In this document: positions 6,496-13,444 of the stretch, one piece after another
How the letters are laid out: every line of letters starts with the position of its first letter
Position numbering within the stretch: the first letter of the stretch is position 1
Assembly (NCBI GenBank): GCA_035504175.1
Contig: DATJSJ010000274.1
Location: 1 to 17,529, forward strand
DNA length: 17,529 nt
Reading direction: 5' to 3'
DNA from: DATJSJ01 sp035504175
GTDB lineage: Bacteria > Pseudomonadota > Alphaproteobacteria > Acetobacterales > Acetobacteraceae
Made by a program: the position numbers and the translations under genes
The notes under the pieces: model-generated
Database searches by the model: none
What the model saw: the letters and a program-made list of their open reading frames with translations, nothing else
What the model was told of the DNA's origin: nothing

Positions 6496-7524
6496 ATGGA
6501 CGACGCCCTCTACGGCACCCGGAACAAGCGCGGCGACTGGTCGCCGAACCAGCGGCTGCAATACGCGCCGCTCTTCGCCTTCCCGCCCCGGCCCGGCGCG
6601 CTGCTCAAGTGGATTCCGCACTATTTCCTGCCCTGGAACCTGCTCTTCGCCCTCTCGGCCGTGGCGTACTGGGCGTGGATCATCCCGTCGGTCGAGACGA
6701 TGCGCAGTCTCACCTGGGGCTGGCCGCTCCGGCTGTACGCGGTGAACGCGATCGCCACTTTCCTGTTCTACGGCGCGTTCGAGCTGCATCTCTACGGGCT
6801 CAAGCGGCAGCAAAAGCGGTTCAAGTACAACGGCAAGTTCCCGTCGGAGCAGCGCAGCAAGGCGTTCTGGTTCGAGAACCAGAACATCGACAACATCCTG
6901 CGCACCTTCCTCTCCGGCGTCACGATCTGGACGGCGATCGAGGTGGTCGTGCTCTGGGCCTTCGCCCGCGGCTACGCGCCCTGGCTGCACTTCGCGCAGC
7001 ATCCGGTCTATCTCGTCGCCCTCGCCCTGGTCGTGCCGGTGATCCACGAGTTCCACTTCTTCTGCATCCACCGGCTGATCCACACGCCGTTCCTGTACAA
7101 ATGGGTGCATTCGGTGCACCACAACTCGGTCAATCCGTCGCCCTGGTCGTCGCTGTCGATGCACCCGGTCGAGCACCTGCTCTATCTCAGCACGATGGTC
7201 TACCACCTGATCATCCCCTCGAACCCGATCATCGCGCTCTACCAGCTGCACTACGCCTCGTTCGGCGCGATCCCCGGCCATGTCGGCTTCGACAAGGTCG
7301 AGCTGCGTGGGACGGCGAGCCTCGACAGCCATGCCTACGCGCACTACCTGCATCACAAGTATTTCGAGGTGAATTACGGCGACGCGCTCATCCCGCTCGA
7401 CCGCTGGTTCGGCACCTGGCACGACGGCTCGCCCGAGGGCGAGGCCCGGATGCAGGAGCGCTACCGCCGCCGCAAGGAGCGCATCGCTGCCCGCAAGGCG
7501 GCCCAGGAGGCGGTGGCGCGATGA
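6496..7524 (+). CDS. Sterol desaturase / fatty acid hydroxylase family membrane oxygenase
   Basis: A 342-residue integral membrane protein of the histidine-cluster di-iron hydroxylase superfamily (sterol desaturase, carotenoid hydroxylase and related enzymes), which use O2 and an external electron donor. The clusters are HFFCIH (187-192), HSVHH (205-209) and HYLHH (283-287), with an extra HPVEH (223-227). Hydrophobic segments lie at about 43-63, 81-97, 139-157 and 169-184. The C-terminal tail (about 316-342) is highly charged and probably cytoplasmic. The start is the ATG at 6496, eight bases after AGGGAG; the open frame further upstream reads through the operator region and is rejected. Its stop overlaps the ATG of a Rieske ferredoxin, its probable electron donor. 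A MocD-like function in oxidising an imported small molecule is suggested by context, but a lipid or sterol substrate remains possible. Confidence 0.9.
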   Translation: MDDALYGTRNKRGDWSPNQRLQYAPLFAFPPRPGALLKWIPHYFLPWNLLFALSAVAYWAWIIPSVETMRSLTWGWPLRLYAVNAIATFLFYGAFELHLYGLKRQQKRFKYNGKFPSEQRSKAFWFENQNIDNILRTFLSGVTIWTAIEVVVLWAFARGYAPWLHFAQHPVYLVALALVVPVIHEFHFFCIHRLIHTPFLYKWVHSVHHNSVNPSPWSSLSMHPVEHLLYLSTMVYHLIIPSNPIIALYQLHYASFGAIPGHVGFDKVELRGTASLDSHAYAHYLHHKYFEVNYGDALIPLDRWFGTWHDGSPEGEARMQERYRRRKERIAARKAAQEAVAR

Positions 7525-7835
7525 GTGGCTGGGTCACCGCCTGCCGGCTGGAGGACATCGAGCGGGAAGGTGTCCTCCGCTTCGACCACGGATCCCGGAC
7601 GTTTGCGGTCTATCGCGGCCCCGACGACAGCGTGCACTGCACGGACGGGCTCTGCACCCACGAGGCGGTGCACCTCGCCGACGGCTTCGTCACGGATTTC
7701 GAGATCGAGTGCCCCAAGCATGCCGGCAGCTTTGACTACCGCACCGGCGAAGCGGTGCGCCTGCCGCCCTGCGTCAATCTGCGAACCTATACCGCCGAGG
7801 TGGTGGACGGCGACGTCCGGATCGCCATCGGATAG
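7521..7835 (+). CDS. MocE-family Rieske [2Fe-2S] ferredoxin
   Basis: A 104-residue Rieske-type ferredoxin that carries single electrons from a flavin reductase to an oxygenase. Cluster ligands are CTH (Cys45, His47) and CPKH (Cys64, His67). The stretches DGLCTHEAVHLADGF and FDYRTGEAVRLPPCVNLRTY match what I know of the MocE-type ferredoxins. It starts by ATGA overlap with the hydroxylase stop codon (ATG 7521-7523, TGA 7522-7524), with AGGAGG at 7505-7510 inside the hydroxylase gene, so the two proteins are probably translationally coupled. That makes it the likely dedicated donor of the membrane hydroxylase. It has the same ligand positions as the second ferredoxin at 10428-10745. Confidence 0.93.
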   Translation: MSGWVTACRLEDIEREGVLRFDHGSRTFAVYRGPDDSVHCTDGLCTHEAVHLADGFVTDFEIECPKHAGSFDYRTGEAVRLPPCVNLRTYTAEVVDGDVRIAIG

Positions 7836-7836
7836 G

Positions 7837-7857
7837 TTCCCGTCGGGGCCACGGGAA
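7837..7857 (+). promoter_or_regulatory. Hairpin overlapping the regulator's ribosome-binding site
   Basis: A perfect 7-bp inverted repeat (TTCCCGT / ACGGGAA, loop CGGGGCC) fills most of the 33-bp gap between the ferredoxin and the LacI-type regulator. Its right arm overlaps the GGGAAAGG that would be the regulator's ribosome-binding site. It could lower translation of the regulator, end the upstream transcript, or be an autoregulatory dyad. No T-run follows. Confidence 0.35.
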
Positions 7858-7868
7858 AGGCCCGATCG

Positions 7869-8915
7869 ATGGCAATCGAAGATCCTTCTTCCTTACGACC
7901 GCGCCGGCCCCGCCTGCACGATCTCGCCCGCGAGGCCGGCGTCGGCACGGCGACGGTGGAACGGGTGCTGAATGCGCGCGGCGGGGTGTCCGACGCGACC
8001 GCCCAGCGTGTCATCCTGGCGGCGCGCAAACTCGGCTACGATCGCCCGCTGCCGAGCCTGCACCACGCCCTGATCCGGTTCGAGGTGATCCTGGTGCGAC
8101 CGGACGCCGCCTTCTTCGCCAGGCTGAACCGCGAGTTCCAGAAGCTCGCCGGCACGATCGACCCGCTCATCGTGCTGCACCGCAGCTTCGTCGAGGAGAG
8201 CGCGCCGGACGCGATCGCCCGGCGCATCCGCGAGGTCGCCGGTCAGCGCGCCGGCCTGATCGTCGTGGCGCAGGAGCACCCGGAGATCGTCGCCGCGCTG
8301 GAGGAGGTCGAGGCCCGCGGCCTGCCCGTCGTGCTGCTGGTGTCGAACCTGCGCGCCGGCGGCAAGGCGGTCTATGTCGGGATCGACAATGAGAGCGCCG
8401 GCCGCACCGCCGGCTTCTTCATGCGCCACCTGCTGCGTGGACGAAGCGGCAGGGTGATCGCGCTCTGCCACAGCGGCGGCTACGTCATCCACCGCCAGCG
8501 CATGCAGGGTTTCGCCCGCCATTTCGCCCGGCCGGGCGGATCGGTCGCCTTCACCCATTGCCTGACCGGCGGGGATGCGAACGAGTTGTCGCACCAGCTC
8601 GTGGCGGGGGTGCTGCGGGACTGCGGCGACGTGATCGGCATCTACAACGCCGGCGGTGCGCATCCGGGCGTCGAGCAGGCGCTGCGCGAGGCCGGGCGGC
8701 TGCGCACGATCACCTATATCGGCCACGAACTTTCGCCCGAGAGCCGGACCCTGCTGCAATCCGGCGGGATGATGCTGGTGATCGACCAGATGCCCGAGTT
8801 GCAGGTCCGGCGCGCGATCGAGGTGCTGGAGACGCTGATCGGGCTGCGGCCCGGCTCGGTCGACCGCTCGCCGATCTCGTTCCGCATCGTGACGGTCGAG
8901 AACCTGGACACGTGA
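7869..8915 (+). CDS. LacI-family transcriptional regulator
   Basis: A 348-residue regulator of the LacI/GalR family. The N-terminal helix-turn-helix (about 15-34, LHDLAREAGVGTATVERVLN) is followed by the hinge-proximal ARKLGYDRP. A periplasmic-binding-protein-like effector domain then runs from about residue 66 to the end, with typical AGLIVVAQEHPEI, VYVGIDNESAGRTAG and GIYNAGGAHPGVEQAL segments. The family normally represses catabolic and transport operons until the imported sugar or a derivative binds. Within this window it is the only transcription factor, so it is the prime candidate to control the importer and hydroxylase operons. The recognition helix reads VGTATVERV rather than the common VSxxTVSRV. 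The ATG at 7869 has GGGAAAGG about 7 bases upstream. It lies 33 bp after the ferredoxin and may be co-transcribed with it. Confidence 0.93.
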   Translation: MAIEDPSSLRPRRPRLHDLAREAGVGTATVERVLNARGGVSDATAQRVILAARKLGYDRPLPSLHHALIRFEVILVRPDAAFFARLNREFQKLAGTIDPLIVLHRSFVEESAPDAIARRIREVAGQRAGLIVVAQEHPEIVAALEEVEARGLPVVLLVSNLRAGGKAVYVGIDNESAGRTAGFFMRHLLRGRSGRVIALCHSGGYVIHRQRMQGFARHFARPGGSVAFTHCLTGGDANELSHQLVAGVLRDCGDVIGIYNAGGAHPGVEQALREAGRLRTITYIGHELSPESRTLLQSGGMMLVIDQMPELQVRRAIEVLETLIGLRPGSVDRSPISFRIVTVENLDT

Positions 8916-9157
8916 GCGTCGCGATCGGCAGCGCGCGACGTCCCGCCCGTCGCGCGGCACCGGCGCGCCGCGCCGCCCGGCCCCGCCCGACGGCGGGCGG
9001 TGTCGGTCCGCGCCGCCGGACCTCCCTATCCCGCACAGGTGGAGAACGGCATGCTGCGGGCCCGGACCGATCGACGCCGGAAAGGGACGGCTGCGACGCG
9101 AATCAGATCGCCCTACGACACGCGCCCCGGCCGCGTCGCTGACAGGAGGAAGCCCGC
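8916..9157. other. 242-bp gap between regulator and reductase genes
   Basis: This gap is extremely GC-rich. It holds a short GC hairpin (CCCGCC / GGCGGG around CGAC, near 8984-8999) and, at its end, the AGGAGGA ribosome-binding site (9144-9150) of the reductase. Small open frames here have no recognisable features. It may contain a separate promoter for the reductase-ferredoxin pair; I found no clear promoter boxes and no GATCAA twin box. Confidence 0.35.
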
Positions 9158-10381
9158 ATGACCGCCACGCGCACGATCATCGTCGGGGCCGGCCATTCCG
9201 GCGGCCGCGCGGCCGAGGCGCTGCACGAGGCCGACCCCGAACGCGATATCATCCTGATCGGCCGCGAGGCACATCCGCCCTATGAGCGGCCGCCGCTTTC
9301 CAAGGCGGTACTGACCGGCGCCGCCGGGTCGCGCGACTCCTACCTCCATCCGGCCGAATGGTATCCGGAGCACGGCATCGAGCTGCGCCTCTCGACCGGC
9401 GTCGCCGCGATCGATCGCGCGGGACGCGCACTGCTGCTCGAGGACGGCGCGCGCCTCGCCTTCGACACGCTGCTGCTGACCACCGGCGCCCGTGCCCGCA
9501 CCTTGCCGGTACCCGGAGCCGCCGAGGCCGGCGTGCTCTATCTGCGCGACATCCCGGAGGCGGAAATGCTGGCCTCCCGTCTCGGCCCGGGCGTCACGCT
9601 GGCCGTCATCGGCGCCGGCTTCATCGGACTCGAAGTCGCCGCTTCCGCCCGCCAGCTCGGCGCCACGGTGCACGTGATCGAAATCGCGCCGCAGCCGCTC
9701 GGCCGCGTCGTCGATCCGGTGATCGGGCGCTGGGTCGGCGCACTGCACGCGCGCCACGGCGTCACCCTGCATCTCGGCCGCGCCGTGCGCGCGATCGAAC
9801 CGGGAGGGACGGCGCACCGCGTGATCCTCGACGACGCATCCGCGATCGACGCCGACATGATCGTCGCCGGGATCGGCGCCGTTCCCAACACCGAGCTTGC
9901 CGAGGCGGCCGGCCTCGCGGTGCGGGACGGCATCCTGACCGACGAACAGGGACGCACCGACGATCCCGCGATCCGCGCCGCCGGCGACTGCACGCGCCAC
10001 TTCAACCCGCTGCTCGGCCGCGCCATTCGCCTCGAATCCTGGCAGAACGCGCAGAACCAGGCGATCGCGGTCGCCCGCTGCATGGCCGGGATCGACCATC
10101 CGCACGCGGAAATCCCGTGGTTCTGGTCGGATCAGTACGACATGAACCTGCAATCCCTCGGCATCGCCGAGCCCGGCGCGCCGCTGTCCTGGCGCGGCGA
10201 TCCGGAAGGCGCGGATTTCATCGCCTTCACCCTCGCCGACGGTCGCATCGCCGCCGCGACCGGTGTCAACCGGGCCAAGGAAATGGCGGCGGTGCGCCGG
10301 ATCATGCAGCGCAACGTTGCGGTCGAGCCGGCGGTGCTCGCCGACCCGGCGACGCGGCTCGTCAGCCTCGCCAAGGGTTGA
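9158..10381 (+). CDS. FAD-dependent ferredoxin reductase (Rieske oxygenase type)
   Basis: A 407-residue flavoprotein of the ferredoxin reductase class that serves Rieske oxygenases and some P450s. It oxidises NAD(P)H and reduces a [2Fe-2S] ferredoxin. It has an FAD Rossmann motif GAGHSGG (10-16), the early PYERPPLSK (41-49) typical of this class, TTG (108-110), and a second NAD-binding Rossmann motif GAGFIGLE (152-159). It also has the AAGDC FAD motif (274-278) and the C-terminal WFWSDQYDMNLQSLG (321-335), which is characteristic of the dioxygenase reductases. The ATG at 9158 follows AGGAGGA at 7 bases. It is the only reductase in the window, so it may serve the Rieske oxygenase, the membrane hydroxylase, or both, in the way MocF is thought to pair with MocE and MocD. 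The next gene, 46 bp on, is a Rieske ferredoxin. Confidence 0.94.
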   Translation: MTATRTIIVGAGHSGGRAAEALHEADPERDIILIGREAHPPYERPPLSKAVLTGAAGSRDSYLHPAEWYPEHGIELRLSTGVAAIDRAGRALLLEDGARLAFDTLLLTTGARARTLPVPGAAEAGVLYLRDIPEAEMLASRLGPGVTLAVIGAGFIGLEVAASARQLGATVHVIEIAPQPLGRVVDPVIGRWVGALHARHGVTLHLGRAVRAIEPGGTAHRVILDDASAIDADMIVAGIGAVPNTELAEAAGLAVRDGILTDEQGRTDDPAIRAAGDCTRHFNPLLGRAIRLESWQNAQNQAIAVARCMAGIDHPHAEIPWFWSDQYDMNLQSLGIAEPGAPLSWRGDPEGADFIAFTLADGRIAAATGVNRAKEMAAVRRIMQRNVAVEPAVLADPATRLVSLAKG

Positions 10382-10427
10382 TCGAGGCGATACGCTGCGC
10401 CTCGGACGCGAACCGCCGGGGGGCAGA

Positions 10428-10745
10428 ATGGCAGGCAAATGGGTGAAGGCGGCGCGGGTCGCCGATGTCGCCGAGGGCGAGGTCGTCGGCGTGCGCGCCG
10501 GCGGTGAGGAAATCGCACTCTACTGTCTCGGCGGCACCTATCATGCGACCAGCAATATCTGCACCCATGAATATGCCGAACTCTCCGACGGCTTCGTCGA
10601 GGGCGGCGTGATCGAATGCCCGCTGCATGCGGGACGCTTCGACATCTGCAGCGGCAAGGCGCTCGGCGCGCCGGTCAGCGAAAACCTCGCCACCTATCCG
10701 GTGAAGGTCGAGGGCGACCACATCCTGGTCGAGCTGCCGGGATAG
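10428..10745 (+). CDS. Rieske [2Fe-2S] ferredoxin (second copy)
   Basis: A 105-residue Rieske ferredoxin with ligands CTH (Cys45, His47) and CPLH (Cys64, His67), the same positions as in the ferredoxin at 7521-7835. The ICTHEYAELSDGFVEGG and CPLHAGRFDICSGKALGAP segments are typical of the ferredoxin components of Rieske dioxygenases (BphF/NdoA-like). It sits 46 bp downstream of the FAD reductase in the same direction and is most likely co-transcribed with it, forming a complete electron-supply module. The ATG at 10428 has only a G-rich run (GGGGGG, 10418-10423) as ribosome-binding site, which suggests modest translation or reliance on the upstream gene. This copy is the more likely partner of the Rieske oxygenase at 1906-3129, which lacks an adjacent ferredoxin; that pairing is inference. 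Confidence 0.93.
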   Translation: MAGKWVKAARVADVAEGEVVGVRAGGEEIALYCLGGTYHATSNICTHEYAELSDGFVEGGVIECPLHAGRFDICSGKALGAPVSENLATYPVKVEGDHILVELPG

Positions 10746-10829
10746 AGCGGGAACCGGCGAGGCGGCTGCGTCAGCGCCCGCGGAGCATGCGCGTGCAACC
10801 TGTCGGCGTGGAATCGCCCTGAAGCGTGA

Positions 10830-11705
10830 TCACGGCGCGACGCCGATCCGCGCCGCCCGCCGCTCCGAGAACACCAGCAGCAGCCCGGCCGCCAGGATCG
10901 CCGCCGCCCCGGCGAACACGTTCGGCGCGGGCGTGTCGCCGAACACCACCCGACCGAGCACGAAGGCCCAGATCAGCGCCGTGTATTCGAAGCTGGCAGC
11001 GACGGCCGCGGGCGACCGGCCGATGCCCTCCAGCAGACAGAACTGGGCGAGCCCGCCGAACACGCCCACCGCGAGCAGCAGAACGCCCTGCCGCCAGTCC
11101 GGCACGTGCCAGGCCAGCGCCGTCATCACCCCGGTACCCGCGAGAAAGAACGCGTTGCTGTACAGCATCTGCAGCAGCGACGATTCGTCCCGCGCGATCC
11201 GCCGCATCAGCACGATGCTGGTCGCCCACAGCACCGCCGCCAGCAACACCAGCCCGGTCGGCAGCGACAGCGACATGCCGAACGGATCAGCGGCGATCAC
11301 CACCCCGGCAAAGCCGAGCAGAACGGCGACGCCGCGCGCCGGCGTGATCCGCTCGCCCAGCATCCGCACCGCCAGCACCGTTACGATCAACGGTGCCGCG
11401 AAATAGAGGGTGATGAGCTGCGCCAGGCCCAGCCGCGCCGCCGCAGTGTAGTAGCAGAGCCAGGCCGCCAGCGTGAGCGCGCCCCGCGCCAGCAGCGGAC
11501 GCTTGAGGCGCGTCGCACCGGCCCGGCGCAGCAGCGAGCGGCGACCCAATCCGAGACAGACCAGCAGCACCACCACGCTGCGGACGAACAGGATCTGCCA
11601 GGGCGGCAACGCGACGACCAGCCATTTGATCGTCGCGTCCTGCAGCGAGAACAGGAAGTAGGCCAGAACCGTGAACAGGATTCCGCCGAGCGGGGTGGCC
11701 GTCAT
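10830..11705 (-). CDS. EamA/DMT-superfamily transporter
   Basis: A 291-residue inner-membrane protein of the drug/metabolite transporter superfamily, built from two EamA repeats of about five helices each. The sequence is almost continuously hydrophobic. It opens with LFTVLAYFLFSLQDATIKWL (about 10-29), with a basic loop GRRSLLRR near 54-61 typical between helices 2 and 3. The second repeat ends in ILAAGLLLVFSERRA. Members export amino acids, metabolites or drugs; the substrate here is unknown. The start is the ATG at 11705, since upstream extension would run through the twin-hairpin repeat. No good ribosome-binding site precedes this ATG, which is odd. It converges with the second ferredoxin gene across 84 bp, in which I see no clear terminator. 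Confidence 0.88.
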   Translation of the reverse strand: MTATPLGGILFTVLAYFLFSLQDATIKWLVVALPPWQILFVRSVVVLLVCLGLGRRSLLRRAGATRLKRPLLARGALTLAAWLCYYTAAARLGLAQLITLYFAAPLIVTVLAVRMLGERITPARGVAVLLGFAGVVIAADPFGMSLSLPTGLVLLAAVLWATSIVLMRRIARDESSLLQMLYSNAFFLAGTGVMTALAWHVPDWRQGVLLLAVGVFGGLAQFCLLEGIGRSPAAVAASFEYTALIWAFVLGRVVFGDTPAPNVFAGAAAILAAGLLLVFSERRAARIGVAP

Positions 11706-11736
11706 TGGGTTGGGCGCACCGGAACGGAAAGCAAGG

Positions 11737-11780
11737 CCAGGGGCTCTGCCCCTGGACCCCGCCAAAGGCTCAGCCTTTGG
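11737..11780. repeat. REP-like twin-hairpin intergenic repeat
   Basis: Two perfect 8-bp hairpins stand side by side. CCAGGGGC-TCT-GCCCCTGG (11737-11755) and CCAAAGGC-TCA-GCCTTTGG (11762-11780) are separated by ACCCCG. The flanks AAGGCCAGGGGCTC and TTTGGAATCCGGGA look like the dispersed 'CAGGGGCTCTGCCCCTGGACCCCGCC' family I associate with Acetobacteraceae and some sphingomonads; that recognition is from memory. It sits between the bactofilin stop and the DMT transporter start, both on the minus strand, so it may also end or shield the bactofilin transcript. Confidence 0.7.
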
Positions 11781-11791
11781 AATCCGGGACT

Positions 11792-12487
11792 TTAGGCCGT
11801 CTGTTCGGCGGGCTGACGGGGCAGGGCGTCGGTGCGCGCGGCGTCGGTGATCATCTCCATCCGGCCGGTGATCTGGCCGCCATCCTCGACCTGCAGGCGG
11901 CGACAACGCGCGGTGCCCAGCACCTTGCCGGTGGCGCGGATGATCAGGCTGGTGCGCGCGGTCAACGTGCCGTCGATCGTGCCGGCGATCTCGGCATCCT
12001 CGACCTCGACCTCGCCCTTGAACACCCCACCCTGGGAAATCGCCAGCTCGGCCGCATGAATCATGCTGGCCTCGACCGTGCCCTCGACCACCAGACGCTC
12101 GGCATCCTGCACCGTGCCCTGCACGCTGATGCCCCGGCCAACCACCAGCGTGCGCCGCTCGCCCGGCTCGCGCGCCGTGGTGCGCGGCGGCAACGTGCCG
12201 GGGCGCGGTGGCACCCCTGCCGTCGCAGGCGGCGCAACCGGGGTGGGGGTCGGATTGGCGACGAACGGGGAACGGCTCATGGCTGGTGCCTCCTTCGGGG
12301 GGGCGGGACGGAAGGGGGGAACGCCGAGGCCGGTATCATCCGGACGCAACGGAGCTTCATAGCCCCGCAAAGCGACGCTGGAGGCCGTGCCGCCGCCCAC
12401 AATGCCTTCCGACACACCGCCCATTGCCTCGGCATGCTCGCCGGAGTCGCTGGTCGGAGAACCGTCTGGCTTGCGTCGCTTGAACAC
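11792..12487 (-). CDS. Bactofilin (polymer-forming cytoskeletal protein)
   Basis: A bactofilin: a small protein that polymerises without nucleotide into membrane-associated filaments used in cell shape, stalk or division-related localisation. The bactofilin beta-helix domain lies at about residues 112-212 (RTLVVGRGISVQGTV, ERLVVEGTVEAS, GGVFKGEVEVEDAEIAG, LIIRATGKVLGTARC), flanked by disordered proline-rich termini. From the GTG at 12487 the protein is 231 residues and begins VFKRRK, which resembles the short basic N-terminus of many bactofilins. An internal ATG at 12280 has a near-perfect AAGGAGG at 8 bases and would give 162 residues, a common bactofilin length. I favour the longer form only slightly. 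No M23 peptidase neighbour, a frequent bactofilin partner, is visible. Confidence 0.88.
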   Translation of the reverse strand: MFKRRKPDGSPTSDSGEHAEAMGGVSEGIVGGGTASSVALRGYEAPLRPDDTGLGVPPFRPAPPKEAPAMSRSPFVANPTPTPVAPPATAGVPPRPGTLPPRTTAREPGERRTLVVGRGISVQGTVQDAERLVVEGTVEASMIHAAELAISQGGVFKGEVEVEDAEIAGTIDGTLTARTSLIIRATGKVLGTARCRRLQVEDGGQITGRMEMITDAARTDALPRQPAEQTA

Positions 12488-12602
12488 GGAAACCCCCCAA
12501 TGACGCCACGTGATGACTCGACGTGATCGCGGTTCGACAACGCGCCGGCCTAACACGGTCCCCAGGGGGCAACAACCCGACCGCCCACAACCGCCCGAAC
12601 CC

Positions 12603-13277
12603 TCAGCCCGCCCGGCTGGACCCGCCGTGCAGCACATGCACCATGCAGGCCGTGCCCAGCACCGGCACCAGCAGGTTGAGTGGCGGCACCAGCGACAGCA
12701 GCGCCAGCGCGCCGCCGATCACCAGCACCGCCGGCCGATTCCCCGCATAGAGACGCTGCGCCTGCGGCCGCGGCATCCGCCGCATCGCCACCCCCACGAA
12801 CAGCCCGCGCCCGAGCGCCCAGGCGGCGACCGCCCAACCCAGCACCAGCCCGATCCCCGGCAGCAGCAGCGCCAGCAGGGCGCCGAGCAGGCTCAACAGC
12901 AGCACGCGCAGTCCGATCGCCACCCCATCCCAGGCCTGCACCGCCAGCGGCGCGCCGCGCGGCGTCGCCAGCCACGGGTAGAAGCGGCGGTCGACCGCCG
13001 CCGCGATCCGGTCGATGTAAAGAGCGCCGATCACAACGGCGAGAGGCAGAAACAGCCACAGCGCCAGCAGCGCGGCGCCGATGCCGCCCGCGACGCCGGC
13101 CGCCCAGCCCCACCAGACATGCGGCGCCAGCGCCGCGTGCAGGCTCCAGACGCTGCCGGCCAGCAGTGCCGCGAAGGCGAGCGCCGACAGCGCCACGCTC
13201 CGCCATAGCACGCCCAGGAACACCGGGTCGTCGAGCTGGGCGAGGGCGCGGGCGATGGCGGCGAACGGACTCAGCAT
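12603..13277 (-). CDS. EI24-domain integral membrane protein
   Basis: A 224-residue membrane protein resembling the EI24/CysZ family. Long hydrophobic stretches are at about 26-42, 58-88, 121-156 and 183-214. The conserved loop reads WALGRGLFVGVAMRRMP (153-169), and the C-terminal LSLVPPLNLLVPVLGTACMVH (194-214) is the most typical family signature. CysZ imports sulfate, but many alphaproteobacterial EI24 proteins have no assigned role, and nothing here points to sulfur metabolism. The start is taken as the ATG at 13277; a GTG three codons upstream (13286) is equally open, and neither has a good ribosome-binding site. It is divergent from the PfkB kinase gene across about 167 bp. Confidence 0.85.
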   Translation of the reverse strand: MLSPFAAIARALAQLDDPVFLGVLWRSVALSALAFAALLAGSVWSLHAALAPHVWWGWAAGVAGGIGAALLALWLFLPLAVVIGALYIDRIAAAVDRRFYPWLATPRGAPLAVQAWDGVAIGLRVLLLSLLGALLALLLPGIGLVLGWAVAAWALGRGLFVGVAMRRMPRPQAQRLYAGNRPAVLVIGGALALLSLVPPLNLLVPVLGTACMVHVLHGGSSRAG

Positions 13278-13444
13278 GGCGGGCACGGCATCGGGTAGGA
13301 CAGATCCTTAACGACGCAGCCGGCAGGTGGGCCTGGGAGGCGCAACGCATAGGAGGGCCGCGCGGTCGCCTCGCCCGGTGGCGGTTGCCGGCCGGGCGTG
13401 CCGGATGCTACCGCCGCTCACCCAAACGCGAGGAGCACGCCCGC

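Noticed and set aside
6496..7835. Naming the hydroxylase and ferredoxin mocD and mocE outright
   Set aside because: The ferredoxin resembles the MocE family, but the hydroxylase is a sterol-desaturase-type protein and no rhizopine-specific gene such as mocA or mocC is in the window, so gene symbols would overstate the evidence.
11706..11906. An N-terminal extension of the DMT transporter up to 11906
   Set aside because: It would be translated through the twin-hairpin repeat and the end of the bactofilin gene; the transmembrane protein starts sensibly at 11705.
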